This document shows positions 9,326 to 18,122 of a stretch of DNA of 64,000 nucleotides, in pieces (the stretch's first letter is position 1; each line of letters begins with the position of its first letter). The notes under the pieces are model-generated. The model ran no database searches and was not told the DNA's origin. It saw nothing but the letters and a program-made list of their open reading frames with translations. Origin of the DNA: Pseudodesulfovibrio sp. (lineage in GTDB: Bacteria > Desulfobacterota > Desulfovibrionia > Desulfovibrionales > Desulfovibrionaceae); contig JAEINO010000016.1 in the NCBI GenBank assembly GCA_016342345.1, positions 1-64,000 on the forward strand, written 5' to 3'. Made by a program: the position numbers and the translations under genes.

Positions 9326-10303
9326 ATGTTTGCATTTGCCGTAAAACGAATCCTACAAGCCATTATGGTCATGCTGATCATCAGTTGCATCGGGTTCGCC
9401 ATTAAGCACAATTTTGGCGATCCTGTCCGAGACCTGGTAGGGCAACGAGTCACTCCGACCGAACGGGCCGAAATACGCGAGAGGCTTGGGCTCAACGACC
9501 CATTCATGGTGCAATATGCACGATTCCTGGGTGACGCTGTCCAAGGCGATCTAGGCCAGAGCTATTTCTTTAAAAAACCAGCCTCGGAAGTCATCCTCAA
9601 AAAGGCCCCAGCCACTCTTGAACTGGTCTTGTGTTCAGCGTTCATCATTACTTTTCTTTCAGTCCCACTCGGAATTTACGCTGCCATAAAGCCCCAAAAA
9701 TGGTTCAGTCGATTCATTATGGGAAGCTCCATCATCGGGGTATCCATGCCGGTCTTTCTGACTGCCATCCTGCTCATATACGTCTTTGCCGTCGAATTGC
9801 ACTGGCTCCCTTCCTACGGACGAGGTAAAACAGTATGTATTTTCGGTTGGTGGGACAGTGGATTGCTGACACTTGATGGCCTCAAACATTTGATAATGCC
9901 ATCCATAGCTCTTTCCTCCATCATGCTCCCTCTCTTCATTCGCCTCATCCGCTCGGAAATGATGGAAGTTCTGGAAAGCGAATACGTCAAATACGCCTGG
10001 GCAAAAGGCCTCAAACCAAGAAGAGTCTGGTGGGTTCACGCCTTCAAGAACACCCTGCTTCCGGTCATCACCGTTGGAGGTGTTCAGCTTGGCATCATGG
10101 TGGCCTTCACCATTCTGACGGAAACTGTTTTCCAATGGCAAGGCATGGGATCAATGTTCATCGAGTCTGTGGAACGCTCGGACACCTCTCTCATGGTTGC
10201 CTATCTCGTTTTCGTTGGCCTCATTTTCGTACTCGTCAATACAGCCGTTGACATCATTTACGGCCTTGTTAACCCGACCATCAGGGTCGCAGGGAGAAAG
10301 TAA
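9326..10303 (+). CDS. peptide-type ABC transporter permease (DppB-like)
   Basis: This 325-residue protein has an N-terminal membrane helix followed by a periplasmic part (about residues 30-95) and five more membrane segments, as in DppB/OppB. The EAA coupling motif is seen as 'YVKYAWAKGLKPRRVWWVHAFKNTLLPVIT' near residue 215-245. The family N-terminal box 'DPVRDLVGQRVTPTERAEIRERLGLNDPFMVQY' is present. It ends directly before the second permease with no gap, so the two are translationally linked. It starts 178 bp after the binding-protein gene and may have its own weak promoter. Confidence 0.9.
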   Translation: MFAFAVKRILQAIMVMLIISCIGFAIKHNFGDPVRDLVGQRVTPTERAEIRERLGLNDPFMVQYARFLGDAVQGDLGQSYFFKKPASEVILKKAPATLELVLCSAFIITFLSVPLGIYAAIKPQKWFSRFIMGSSIIGVSMPVFLTAILLIYVFAVELHWLPSYGRGKTVCIFGWWDSGLLTLDGLKHLIMPSIALSSIMLPLFIRLIRSEMMEVLESEYVKYAWAKGLKPRRVWWVHAFKNTLLPVITVGGVQLGIMVAFTILTETVFQWQGMGSMFIESVERSDTSLMVAYLVFVGLIFVLVNTAVDIIYGLVNPTIRVAGRK

Positions 10304-11221
10304 ATGAGAACCAGATGGCAACGCTTCAAACAGTCCTACATGCTCTACAATTTCCTTCGGGACCCTGTAGCAATAACCAGTTTCATAATACTCGCGTTTC
10401 TGGTTTTCACGTCATTTGCCGCCCCGATCATCGCACCACACGATCCATATGACTCTTCAACCATCGACATCATGGATGCCCAGATGGCTCCCGCATGGAT
10501 AGATGGCGGATCATCAGAATTCCTGCTCGGCACGGATGCTCAGGGCCGTGACATGCTGTCCACCATGCTGTACGGCATGCGTGTTTCAATCCTCATAGGT
10601 GTCGGAGCTGTTTGCCTTCAGGCATTCATCGGCATCATTGTCGGACTACTGTCCGGCTATGTACGGCGTCTCGACAACATTCTCATGCGCTTCGCGGACG
10701 TACAACTTTCGTTCTCAACTTACATGGTCGCCATCTTCATCGGGGCCATCGTCCAAACCATGTTCGGTGTTGCCGGATATGACCGGGTGGCCGTGCCACT
10801 CCTGATAGTCATCATCGGACTGGCAGAATGGCCGCAATATGCCCGTACCGTGCGCGCTTCGGTATTGGCCGAGCGCAAGAAGGAGTATGTTGAAGCAGCC
10901 CGCGTAATTGGTCTGTCGCGTATCAGAATCATGTTGCGGCACATTCTACCCAATACGCTCTCCCCGGTACTGGTCATCTCCACAGTGCAAGTGGCAAACG
11001 CCATCATGAGCGAAGCGGCCCTGTCCTTCCTCGGCCTGGGCATGCCTATTACCAAGCCATCCTTGGGATCATTGATCACCGCCGGATTCGAGTACATCTT
11101 CTCCGGTTCCTGGTGGATCACCATTTTCCCAGGCATCCTGCTGGTCAGCCTCATTCTGGTCATCAATCTCCTGGGCGATTGGGTCCGGGATTTCCTCAAC
11201 CCCAAACTCTACAAGGGGTAA
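10304..11221 (+). CDS. peptide-type ABC transporter permease (DppC-like)
   Basis: This 305-residue protein begins on the base after the previous stop. It has an N-terminal cytoplasmic stretch, one membrane helix, the 'LLGTDAQGRDMLSTMLYGMRVSI' box diagnostic of DppC/OppC proteins, and the EAA motif 'YVEAARVIGLSRIRIMLRHILPN' near residue 195-217. The C-terminal 'LLGDWVRDFLNPKL' is also typical. It would form the heterodimeric channel with the upstream permease. Confidence 0.9.
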   Translation: MRTRWQRFKQSYMLYNFLRDPVAITSFIILAFLVFTSFAAPIIAPHDPYDSSTIDIMDAQMAPAWIDGGSSEFLLGTDAQGRDMLSTMLYGMRVSILIGVGAVCLQAFIGIIVGLLSGYVRRLDNILMRFADVQLSFSTYMVAIFIGAIVQTMFGVAGYDRVAVPLLIVIIGLAEWPQYARTVRASVLAERKKEYVEAARVIGLSRIRIMLRHILPNTLSPVLVISTVQVANAIMSEAALSFLGLGMPITKPSLGSLITAGFEYIFSGSWWITIFPGILLVSLILVINLLGDWVRDFLNPKLYKG

Positions 11222-11224
11222 TGC

Positions 11225-12202
11225 GTGGAAACGCTCATCGACATAAAAAACCTTCGGGTAGACTTCGCGCTCAGATCAGGAACTGTTCGGGCTGTTCGCG
11301 ATGTAAGCCTATCCATCAATAAAGGCGAACGCCTGGGTATCGTGGGAGAGTCCGGTGCAGGCAAATCCGTACTCGGATTTTCCATCATTAATCTCATCAG
11401 CAAACCCGGAAAAATAACCGATGGAGAAATCATCTTCAAAGGTCATGACATCTCCAAATACTCTTACGATCAGATGCGCAAGATTCGGGGCAATCGCATA
11501 TCCATGATCTTCCAGGACCCCATGATGACGCTGAACCCGGTCCTGACCATCGGCACCCAGATGATGGAAACCGTCCTTGCACATATGGATGTATCAAAGA
11601 AAGAAGCCGAAAAGATATGTCTGGAAAAATTGACAAAAGTCTATATTCCTTCACCCGAAAAACGTCTTTCACAGTATCCACACGAATTCTCCGGCGGCAT
11701 GCGACAACGCATTGTCATCGCCATATCGCTACTGACAAGCCCCAACCTGATCATTGCCGACGAGCCAACCACCGCACTTGATGTCACGATTCAGGCCGAA
11801 ATCATGGATCTGCTTCTCGAGCTGTGCAAAACAGAAAACATGGGGCTCATCCTGATCACTCATGATCTGGCCGTTGTCTCGGAAGTAACTCAACGCATCG
11901 CCGTACTCTATGCAGGCAAGGTGGTTGAACTTGGCTTAAGCGAACAGATCATCAATAATCCGCAGCATCCTTACACTCAAGGACTGATACAGGCCCTCCC
12001 TCAAATGGCGGGCGGCAAGAAACGTCTCAATCAGATTCCCGGCATGATGCCATCGCTCCTCGACATGCCCAAGGGGTGTCCTTTTGAACCTCGTTGCACT
12101 ATCTGCATAGAACGCTGCAAACAGGAGATTCCCATTTTGAAAGAGCTTGAAAGCGGAACACAAGTTGCCTGCTTCATGCGTAATGGAGCAAACAAAAGAT
12201 GA
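11225..12202 (+). CDS. peptide-type ABC transporter ATPase (DppD-like)
   Basis: This 325-residue nucleotide-binding subunit starts with GTG 3 bp after the permease stop. It has Walker A GESGAGKS (about 41-48), the Q-loop 'FQDPMMTLNP', signature 'FSGGMRQR', Walker B 'LIIADEPTTALD' and the H-loop 'LITHD'. The C-terminal extension carries the Cys cluster typical of oligopeptide ATPases (CPFEPRCTICIERC), which in DppD homologues binds an Fe-S cluster. It overlaps the next gene by four bases (ATGA). Confidence 0.9.
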   Translation: METLIDIKNLRVDFALRSGTVRAVRDVSLSINKGERLGIVGESGAGKSVLGFSIINLISKPGKITDGEIIFKGHDISKYSYDQMRKIRGNRISMIFQDPMMTLNPVLTIGTQMMETVLAHMDVSKKEAEKICLEKLTKVYIPSPEKRLSQYPHEFSGGMRQRIVIAISLLTSPNLIIADEPTTALDVTIQAEIMDLLLELCKTENMGLILITHDLAVVSEVTQRIAVLYAGKVVELGLSEQIINNPQHPYTQGLIQALPQMAGGKKRLNQIPGMMPSLLDMPKGCPFEPRCTICIERCKQEIPILKELESGTQVACFMRNGANKR

Positions 12203-13206
12203 GTGCAATCCTAGAAATACACGATGTTGACAAGCATTTTGACATCTCCGGCTCATTCCTTGATCAGCTTCAGCTTTCCAAAGGAAAGATCACCCGCAAG
12301 AGAACTGTGGTCAAAGCGGTCAACAATGTCACCCTGGACATCCAACCAGGCGAAACATTAAGCATTGTTGGTGAGTCTGGCTGCGGAAAATCCACTCTGG
12401 CCCGGACAGTCATGGGCCTGTATAAGCCGAATAAGGGTACAATCTCTTACCGAGGCGACCGTATTGACCATCTCAATTCGGTTAAAATGCTTCCCTACCG
12501 CACTAAAATGCAAATGGTTTTTCAGGACCCATATGCGTCTCTCAATCCGCGCATGAACGTCAGACAAATTCTCGAAGAACCGGTCAGATTCCACAATCCT
12601 GATCTCTCGCGCTCAGAAATCAAGGCACGAGTATCCGAAGTCATGCTTCAGGTTGGCGTTGACCCGGTCTGGGCCAGCAACTACCCGCATGAATTTTCCG
12701 GTGGTCAAAGACAACGCATCTCAATCGCCCGCGCATTGGTCGTGGACCCGGAGTTCATCGCCGCAGACGAACCTATCGCCGCTTTGGACGTATCAATCCA
12801 AGCACAAATACTGAATCTGCTCATGGATGCCCAGGAACAACGGGGCCTCACGTATCTGTTCATCAGCCACGACTTGAGCGTGGTTGAACACATCTCTACC
12901 CGCGTAGCGGTCATGTATCTCGGTTGTATCTGTGAACTGGCAACTGCCAAGGAACTCTTCAGCAACCCAAAACATCCGTACACCCAGGCACTGCTCTCTG
13001 CCATTCCGAGACTTGGCGGTAAAATCGGTGGTCATGTCAGGCTTTCAGGCGACGTCCCAACACCCATCAATCTACCATCAGGTTGTGCCTTTAGTGGTCG
13101 GTGCCCTCATGTAAACGAACGATGCATGCAAGAAATCCCAGCCCAGTTGAAATTGGAATCCGGTTCTGTCGTTGCCTGCCATGGCATCGAAGAAGGCCGT
13201 ATCTAG
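12199..13206 (+). CDS. peptide-type ABC transporter ATPase (DppF-like)
   Basis: This second nucleotide-binding subunit has 335 residues. Motifs seen are Walker A GESGCGKS, Q-loop 'FQDPYASLNPRM', signature 'FSGGQRQR', Walker B 'FIAADEPIAALD' and 'FISHD'. The C-terminal oligopeptide-family region includes 'SGCAFSGRCPHVNERC'. Its four-base overlap with the DppD-like gene indicates coupled translation. It completes a five-gene importer. A strong bidirectional terminator lies 20 bp after the stop. Confidence 0.9.
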   Translation: MSAILEIHDVDKHFDISGSFLDQLQLSKGKITRKRTVVKAVNNVTLDIQPGETLSIVGESGCGKSTLARTVMGLYKPNKGTISYRGDRIDHLNSVKMLPYRTKMQMVFQDPYASLNPRMNVRQILEEPVRFHNPDLSRSEIKARVSEVMLQVGVDPVWASNYPHEFSGGQRQRISIARALVVDPEFIAADEPIAALDVSIQAQILNLLMDAQEQRGLTYLFISHDLSVVEHISTRVAVMYLGCICELATAKELFSNPKHPYTQALLSAIPRLGGKIGGHVRLSGDVPTPINLPSGCAFSGRCPHVNERCMQEIPAQLKLESGSVVACHGIEEGRI

Positions 13207-13226
13207 TCAACTATTTTCATAAGTAA

Positions 13227-13263
13227 TAAAAAAAGGACAACCGCTTGGCTGTCCTTTTTTTTA
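13227..13263 (+). terminator. bidirectional terminator
   Basis: AAAAAAAGGACA pairs with TGTCCTTTTTTT around a 10-base loop that contains a further CC/GG pair. It serves the ABC operon and the convergent response regulator gene. Confidence 0.85.
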
Positions 13264-13280
13264 TTTCAATATCTCGAATC

Positions 13281-13676
13281 TCAAATTATCAGATTCTGAC
13301 GAAGCTCATCAATAATTTTTTCCTTGTCCAACGGTTTGACGATATAACAAGAAGCATGGGTTTTAAAAAAGGCCTTGCTAACATTCACATCGTCCACCAG
13401 GGAAGTAATCATGACCAACTTGAACTGATGGTACTCATTGATGCCGAATTCCTTCTCTTTGGCACGAAGAATCTCCGCTGTCTGATGACCATCCATGCCA
13501 GGCATGAGAATATCCATCATGACAACATCATACAAAAGCCCTTCAGCATGAGCCTCGTTGAAAAGATCAACACCAAGCTCACCACTCATTGCCGAATCGC
13601 ATTGTGCGAACGGTGCAAGTACCGCTTGCAGGTATAAATGGATACTCTCGTCGTCATCCACGATAAGAAACCGCAC
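13281..13676 (-). CDS. single-domain response regulator (CheY-like)
   Basis: From the GTG at 13676 the product has 131 residues and consists of a receiver domain only. The acidic pocket is DDD near residues 7-9, the phospho-acceptor Asp lies in 'VVMMDILMPGMDG', the switch Thr/Ser in 'VMITSL', and the conserved Lys in 'YIVKPLDK'. All key residues are present, so it should accept phosphate from a histidine kinase. No kinase is adjacent. A TTG 45 bp upstream would add residues before the first beta strand and lacks a good ribosome site, so the GTG after GCGAGG is preferred. Confidence 0.8.
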   Translation of the reverse strand: MRFLIVDDDESIHLYLQAVLAPFAQCDSAMSGELGVDLFNEAHAEGLLYDVVMMDILMPGMDGHQTAEILRAKEKEFGINEYHQFKLVMITSLVDDVNVSKAFFKTHASCYIVKPLDKEKIIDELRQNLII

Positions 13677-13770
13677 TCGACGCCTCGCTTCAATGCTGCA
13701 GTTCTGAGCAACCCTTCCCAAGTAGAATACGCAGTAATCTAAACATGTTCAATTCCCAAAGAATTGAAAA

Positions 13771-15480
13771 CTAAAACTTAACTCCATATTTTTTGATGGC
13801 AGCCATGCCTCCCTGAATATTGATAACATCCTTGAATCCCTTGTCACCAAGCAACACCTGGGCCTCATAGGAACGAGCACCGGTGTTACAAAGAAGCACG
13901 ACAGATGTGTCTTTGGGAATTTCGTCGAGATGTTCGTAAATCTTTCCCTGTGGAATATTATGCCAATGGTCCGGATTCAGTTTCATGTACTCTGCGGCAT
14001 CTGCAACTTCACGGCAATCAAGAAAATAAGACTTGCCTGATTCACGCTGCTCCCACAATTCCTTGAATCCGTCAGGACCGACGCCGCGATTAATACCTTG
14101 AAGAACATTATCTGCCGTATTGGCAAGAGCGTTCAGGATATCCATGGCCGAAGAAAAAGGTGGTGCATAGGCCAATTCCATATTTGAAATATCATCAATG
14201 GTCGGCTCATCTTTCAAAATGGCGGCAACGGAATTGATACGTCCAACCATGGCGTCCCCGGAACTGCCAAAGCCCTGGATGCCCAAAATCCTCCGAGTCC
14301 CCTTTTCCACAACCAGCTCAAGGGTCATCAGTTCCTTGTCAGGATAAAAATGCGCTCTATCAAATTGCACGAGTAATACACTAACGGCATCAAATCCCGC
14401 CAGAGCGGCAACCTCAAGGCTCAAACCGGAACCTGCAAGAGACGTTTCAAAAAGCTTGACCACAAAAGAACCAACCACACCCTCAAACCGAGCACTACCG
14501 CCAGCCATGTTAGTGCCAATAATACGCCCCTGGCGATTTGCCATTGACCCAAGAGGAAGGAAGAATGGGTCCTTGGTGATCAGATGCTTTACAATGGCAC
14601 AGTCACCACCTGCATAAATATCAGGATCATTGGTACGCATGAATTCGTCAACAAGTACACCACCGCGTTCGGCACACTCCAGTCCGGACTCCTCGGCCAA
14701 CCTGGAATTGGGAACGACACCGGCAGCAATGATTACGGCATCAGCATCCAAAGTGCGCTTGCTTGTGACAACGCGCTTTACGCACCCGTCTTCACCTTCA
14801 ATTGATACAACGGTCTCACCAAAATAAAAATCAACCCCGTTCTCTTCCATATGCTTTTGAGCCATGGTAGCCAATGCGGGACTGACCAATTTGGGCATGA
14901 TCTGATCACTGATTTCAACGACGGATGTCCCAACGCCCCACATGTCTGAATAAGCCTCAGCCATTTCCAGACCTATGAAACCGGCTCCGATAATTACGGC
15001 GTTAGTCACTTTCCCTTGGGAAATGCGCTCGCGAATTGCAGTGGCATCATCTGGATTGCAGACATAACTGACACCATTGAGATCCTCACCAGGCAGGTTC
15101 AGCTTGCGTGGGGAAGCACCAGTGGCATAAACCAGCTTGTCATAATCAATGGTCGAAGTCTCTCCAGTGGTCATATCCTCCACATGAATACACTTCTTCT
15201 CGCGATCAATCTTGGTCGCCTTGGTCAACGTGCGAACATCAACGCCCTTGACCTCCTTGAAGAACTCCGGAGTGCGCAGCATATGAAAGCTGGTGGTACA
15301 CAACTCACTTGCATCGGAAACATCTCCTGACACATAATATGGTATGCCACATCCACCATAGGAAATGAGCGCGCTTTGATCGATCATGGTCACAGTGGAG
15401 CTTGGTTCCAGCCGCTTGAAACGACATGCAGCCTTGGGACCAAGAGCCACTCCTCCAATTACTACAACATGCTGAGACAT
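13771..15480 (-). CDS. CoA-disulfide / persulfide reductase with C-terminal rhodanese domain
   Basis: This 569-residue flavoprotein has an N-terminal FAD Rossmann fold (VVIGGVALGPKAACR), the redox cysteine in 'YGGCGIPYY' (about residue 44), an NAD(P)H Rossmann fold (VIIGAGFIGLEMAEAY), and the second FAD motif 'IYAGGDCA'. The C-terminal 100 residues are a rhodanese domain with active loop 'CNTGARS'. This arrangement matches the CoADR-Rhd / NADH-dependent persulfide reductase group, which reduces CoA-disulfide, CoA-persulfide or polysulfide. In a sulfur-reducing bacterium a role in sulfane-sulfur metabolism is plausible. It lies 51 bp from the aminotransferase gene and may share its transcript. 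Confidence 0.88.
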   Translation of the reverse strand: MSQHVVVIGGVALGPKAACRFKRLEPSSTVTMIDQSALISYGGCGIPYYVSGDVSDASELCTTSFHMLRTPEFFKEVKGVDVRTLTKATKIDREKKCIHVEDMTTGETSTIDYDKLVYATGASPRKLNLPGEDLNGVSYVCNPDDATAIRERISQGKVTNAVIIGAGFIGLEMAEAYSDMWGVGTSVVEISDQIMPKLVSPALATMAQKHMEENGVDFYFGETVVSIEGEDGCVKRVVTSKRTLDADAVIIAAGVVPNSRLAEESGLECAERGGVLVDEFMRTNDPDIYAGGDCAIVKHLITKDPFFLPLGSMANRQGRIIGTNMAGGSARFEGVVGSFVVKLFETSLAGSGLSLEVAALAGFDAVSVLLVQFDRAHFYPDKELMTLELVVEKGTRRILGIQGFGSSGDAMVGRINSVAAILKDEPTIDDISNMELAYAPPFSSAMDILNALANTADNVLQGINRGVGPDGFKELWEQRESGKSYFLDCREVADAAEYMKLNPDHWHNIPQGKIYEHLDEIPKDTSVVLLCNTGARSYEAQVLLGDKGFKDVINIQGGMAAIKKYGVKF

Positions 15481-15531
15481 AATTTCACCTTGTTAGCTCA
15501 AGTCCTCGACCGTCCCTCACGGCCAAAAACG

Positions 15532-16707
15532 TTATTTCAAAAACGAGTAAATGCTCCGACCCAACCGTTTGATACCATCTTCAGTTTTCTTCTCGTCGGA
15601 ATTGGAAAAGTTGAGGCGTAATGTATTCTCGCCGGAACCATCCACATAAAACGGCCTGCCCGGAACAAACGCAACCTTGTCCTTGATGGCCACGTCAAAC
15701 AGGTCCATGGACGCGAAACCATCGGGCATGGTCGCCCACAGGAACATGCCGCCTTCAGGTCGTGTGATAGAAACTTCTTTCGGGAAATATTCCCCGATCA
15801 TTTCAATCATGACCTCACACTGACGACCATAGGACTCACGAATGATGTCAATATGATCATCAATTTCATTTGTCTCCAGATATCGACGCATGATGGCCTG
15901 AGCCACAGTGCTTGTATGCAGATCAGAAGCCTGCTTGGCGATGACAAGCTTGTCGTAAATTTCCTTTTCCGCAACAGCCCAACCGATTCTGAACCCCGGT
16001 GCAGCAATCTTGGAAAACGATCCGCACAAGACTCCCGGTTTCTTGCAAAACGAATAGACGCTGGGCAGATCATCGCCCCTGAAACGAAGCTCTCCATACG
16101 GATCGTCTTCGATAAACAGCACATTGTACTTGTCCAGAAGCGCGGCAACAGCCTTACGTTTTTCAAGTGAATAGCTGACGCCGGACGGATTCTGGAAGTT
16201 AGGGACAGCATAAAAGAGCTTTGCTCCATCCTTGAATGCAGCCTCAAGCTCCTCAAGATCCGGCCCGTCGTCATCCAACGAAACAGTCACGAATTCAGGC
16301 TCGAACATGGAAAAGGACTGGATTGCACCAAGATACCCGGGCCGCTCGATGACAATCTTGTCACCGCGGTCAATAAAGATCTTGGCACAAAGATCCAGAA
16401 TCTGCTGAGAACCGGTGGTAACCAGAATTGAATCAGGGTCTACCGTAAGTCCTCTCTTGACATAACGACCTGAAATAATGGAACGAAGTCCGGCGTCGCC
16501 TTCCGTGGTCGAATATTGCAATGCAGAAGATCCTATCTCGGAAAAGACCTCTCGCGAAGCCATATCCATGGCCGCGACAGGAAACAATCCTGGATTAGGC
16601 AATCCGCCTGCGAACGAAATGATCTCTGGATTGGCTGTGACTTTCAGAATTTCACGAATAAATGAACGATGAACAGTGCCCATTCTACGGGCGAATTTGT
16701 ATGACAT
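15532..16707 (-). CDS. PLP-dependent aminotransferase, class I/II (2-aminoadipate/MocR-catalytic type)
   Basis: This 391-residue fold-type I aminotransferase has an early 'ISFAGGLPNPGLFP' substrate loop, the Asn/Pro pair in 'FQNPSG', the Asp/Tyr in 'IEDDPYGELRF', and the PLP lysine in 'GSFSKIAAPGFRIGW'. The C-terminal Arg that binds the substrate carboxylate lies in 'NTLRLNFS'. Family members act on 2-aminoadipate, kynurenine, or branched-chain or aromatic amino acids, so the substrate cannot be fixed. The ATG at 16707 follows AAGGAGAG. Its upstream region holds a cluster of non-coding repeat elements. Confidence 0.85.
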   Translation of the reverse strand: MSYKFARRMGTVHRSFIREILKVTANPEIISFAGGLPNPGLFPVAAMDMASREVFSEIGSSALQYSTTEGDAGLRSIISGRYVKRGLTVDPDSILVTTGSQQILDLCAKIFIDRGDKIVIERPGYLGAIQSFSMFEPEFVTVSLDDDGPDLEELEAAFKDGAKLFYAVPNFQNPSGVSYSLEKRKAVAALLDKYNVLFIEDDPYGELRFRGDDLPSVYSFCKKPGVLCGSFSKIAAPGFRIGWAVAEKEIYDKLVIAKQASDLHTSTVAQAIMRRYLETNEIDDHIDIIRESYGRQCEVMIEMIGEYFPKEVSITRPEGGMFLWATMPDGFASMDLFDVAIKDKVAFVPGRPFYVDGSGENTLRLNFSNSDEKKTEDGIKRLGRSIYSFLK

Positions 16708-16997
16708 TTTGCTCTCCTTGCGAACAAGTCGGCATACCCTGAAACGTCATTATTCGCAACATGTCTGAAAGAATGTTCGCATAATTTATTATGATAATTC
16801 CCGCACTCAAAAAAAGCTCGCATGTTGAGATATTCCGGCCATCAACAAAGACAGCTTAAACACGCCCACACACTCGTATCTGGGACGCAAACAAAAGCAC
16901 ATGAAGACGATCTGCTTGATTTGAATTGATCAAGAACTGGACGACAGGGCAACAAAATGAGTCAGGGGGCCCCTCGGGATGCTGACAAAATCAATCT
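16708..16997. other. intergenic region upstream of the aminotransferase gene
   Basis: No gene is seen. AT-rich sequence near 16770-16800 could hold the aminotransferase promoter (minus strand). A 13-bp CTGACAAAATCAA segment near 16982 resembles sequence just before the repeat element at 38018. Confidence 0.4.
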
Positions 16998-17154
16998 AGG
17001 GAAACGCTGATTAAATCAATCTTCAGGAAGTGCTGTAGAATTGTTCGCTGGCAAGGCGCGCAAAAAAGTCAAGGCTGACGAGTGCTTCCTGCACGCTAGG
17101 GTTTGATTTTTTTTGCAGCAACAAAGCCAGAGGGCAATTATGCAGTGCTTCCCT
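16998..17154. repeat. MITE-like hairpin element, copy A
   Basis: Non-coding repeat of about 157 bp. Its reverse complement is nearly identical (about six differences) to 51535-51690. Inner ends are imperfect inverted repeats (AGGAAGTGCTGTAGAATTG at 17025 against the complement of CAATTATGCAGTGCTTCC at the right end). The core carries CAAGGCGC, a T-run and GCAGCAAC, shared with the elements at 17157 and 38018. No open frame. Confidence 0.85.
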
Positions 17155-17156
17155 AG

Positions 17157-17281
17157 CAGGGGGGGGGAGAATAGTGCGAGTACAAGGCACAAAAAAACTC
17201 AAAATCGACGCGTACTTTTGTACGTTTGAATTTAAGTCTTTTTGCTACAAGGCCACGATAGAAGCCTTGATAAACAGCCTG
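17157..17281. repeat. MITE-like hairpin element, copy D (degenerate)
   Basis: Non-coding repeat of 125 bp, the same length as the copy at 38018-38142 and alignable to it end to end. It shares CGAGT-CAAGGC-C, the palindrome CGCGTACTT-TGTACG, a TTTTTGC segment and the end AACAGCCTG. The left end has decayed into a run of G. It lies 2 bp from copy A. Confidence 0.8.
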
Positions 17282-17283
17282 AA

Positions 17284-17308
17284 AAAGGGGCCAAAAGGCC
17301 CCTTTCAT
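17284..17308 (-). terminator. intrinsic terminator for the fumarate/fumarase operon and the 56-residue gene
   Basis: On the minus strand, GAAAGGGGCC pairs with GGCCCCTTT around TTTT and is followed by T's. It begins within a few bases of the stop codon of the small gene at 17309-17479. Confidence 0.85.
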
Positions 17309-17479
17309 TCATTCTTTATCTGGTGACCAGTTTGGGTCACGATACTTATCCGGATTGTACAGACGCCAGTCAGAACCGTCGTCATATTTTTCATCGGCAC
17401 CGGGAAAAGGCGTATACGTTTTTTCGTCTTTCTCGTCGCTCTTGCAGCAATCGATATTTTCAAAATAGGACTTTTCCAT
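17309..17479 (-). CDS. small acidic protein of 56 residues, unknown
   Basis: Translated by hand from the ATG at 17479: it opens MEKSYFENIDCCKSDEKDEK, continues with TYTPFPGADEKYDDG and ends SDWRLYNPDKYRDPNWSPDKE. It is rich in Asp, Glu, Lys, Tyr and aromatic residues, with a CC pair and no membrane segment. The composition is protein-like and a strong terminator follows immediately, which supports a real gene. It lies 92 bp after the fumarase beta gene on the same strand, so it may be the last gene of that transcript. No family is recognised. Confidence 0.6.
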   Translation of the reverse strand: MEKSYFENIDCCKSDEKDEKTYTPFPGADEKYDDGSDWRLYNPDKYRDPNWSPDKE

Positions 17480-17570
17480 GACAACCCTCTACGGTAGCAC
17501 ATTTTTTGACCCTGCCGAATTATATTCATGGGGCCAGACGACTGCGCCGTCCAAAAACTCTCTGAATGAA

Positions 17571-18122
17571 TTATTCAGCTGTGTCAAGCTTGGGTTTGAC
17601 GTACAATTCACCACCATGACAATCATTGATAACCAAGAGTGGAAAATCTTTTACTTTCATCGCCCGAACGGCTTCAGGACCCAATTCATCAAAGGCAATA
17701 ACCGTGGATTCGACGATGGAATTGGACAACAAAGCACCCGCTCCACCGGTTGCCCCAAAGTAGACACCTTTAAATTCCTTCATGGCCGCCTTGACCTCAT
17801 CAGAACGCTTGCCCTTGCCAATGGAAGCCTTCATGCCCAGACTGTGCAACCGCGGAGCAAAGGAATCCATACGATAACTTGTGGTAGGACCAGCTGAGCC
17901 AATGGGACGCCCCGGAGGGGCAGGAGAAGGACCTACATAATAAATGGCTGAACCTTCAAGATCAAACGGCAATTCCTTGCCTGAATCCAGAAGCTCAAAA
18001 AGCTTCTTGTGAGCCGCATCACGAGCGGAATAAATGATACCATTCAGAAAAACGACATCACCAGCCTTGAGCTGAATAGTATCGACATCTGTCAATGGAG
18101 TGGTCAAGGTATATTCAGCCAT
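17571..18122 (-). CDS. Fe-S fumarate hydratase (class I), beta subunit
   Basis: This 183-residue protein corresponds to the C-terminal (beta) domain of class I fumarases and tartrate dehydratases. Recognisable features are 'LKAGDVVFLNGIIYSARDAAHKKL', 'IYYVGPSPAPPGRPIGSAGPTTSYRMDSF' and 'GVYFGATGGAGALLS'. It pairs with the alpha subunit encoded just upstream, whose stop codon overlaps this ATG by one base. Together they interconvert fumarate and malate in the cytoplasm using a [4Fe-4S] cluster held by the alpha subunit. Confidence 0.92.
   Translation of the reverse strand: MAEYTLTTPLTDVDTIQLKAGDVVFLNGIIYSARDAAHKKLFELLDSGKELPFDLEGSAIYYVGPSPAPPGRPIGSAGPTTSYRMDSFAPRLHSLGMKASIGKGKRSDEVKAAMKEFKGVYFGATGGAGALLSNSIVESTVIAFDELGPEAVRAMKVKDFPLLVINDCHGGELYVKPKLDTAE

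Noticed and set aside
17161-17167. Run of G in the repeat region, looked at as a possible G-quadruplex
   Set aside because: A single G run inside a decayed repeat end; no set of four runs.
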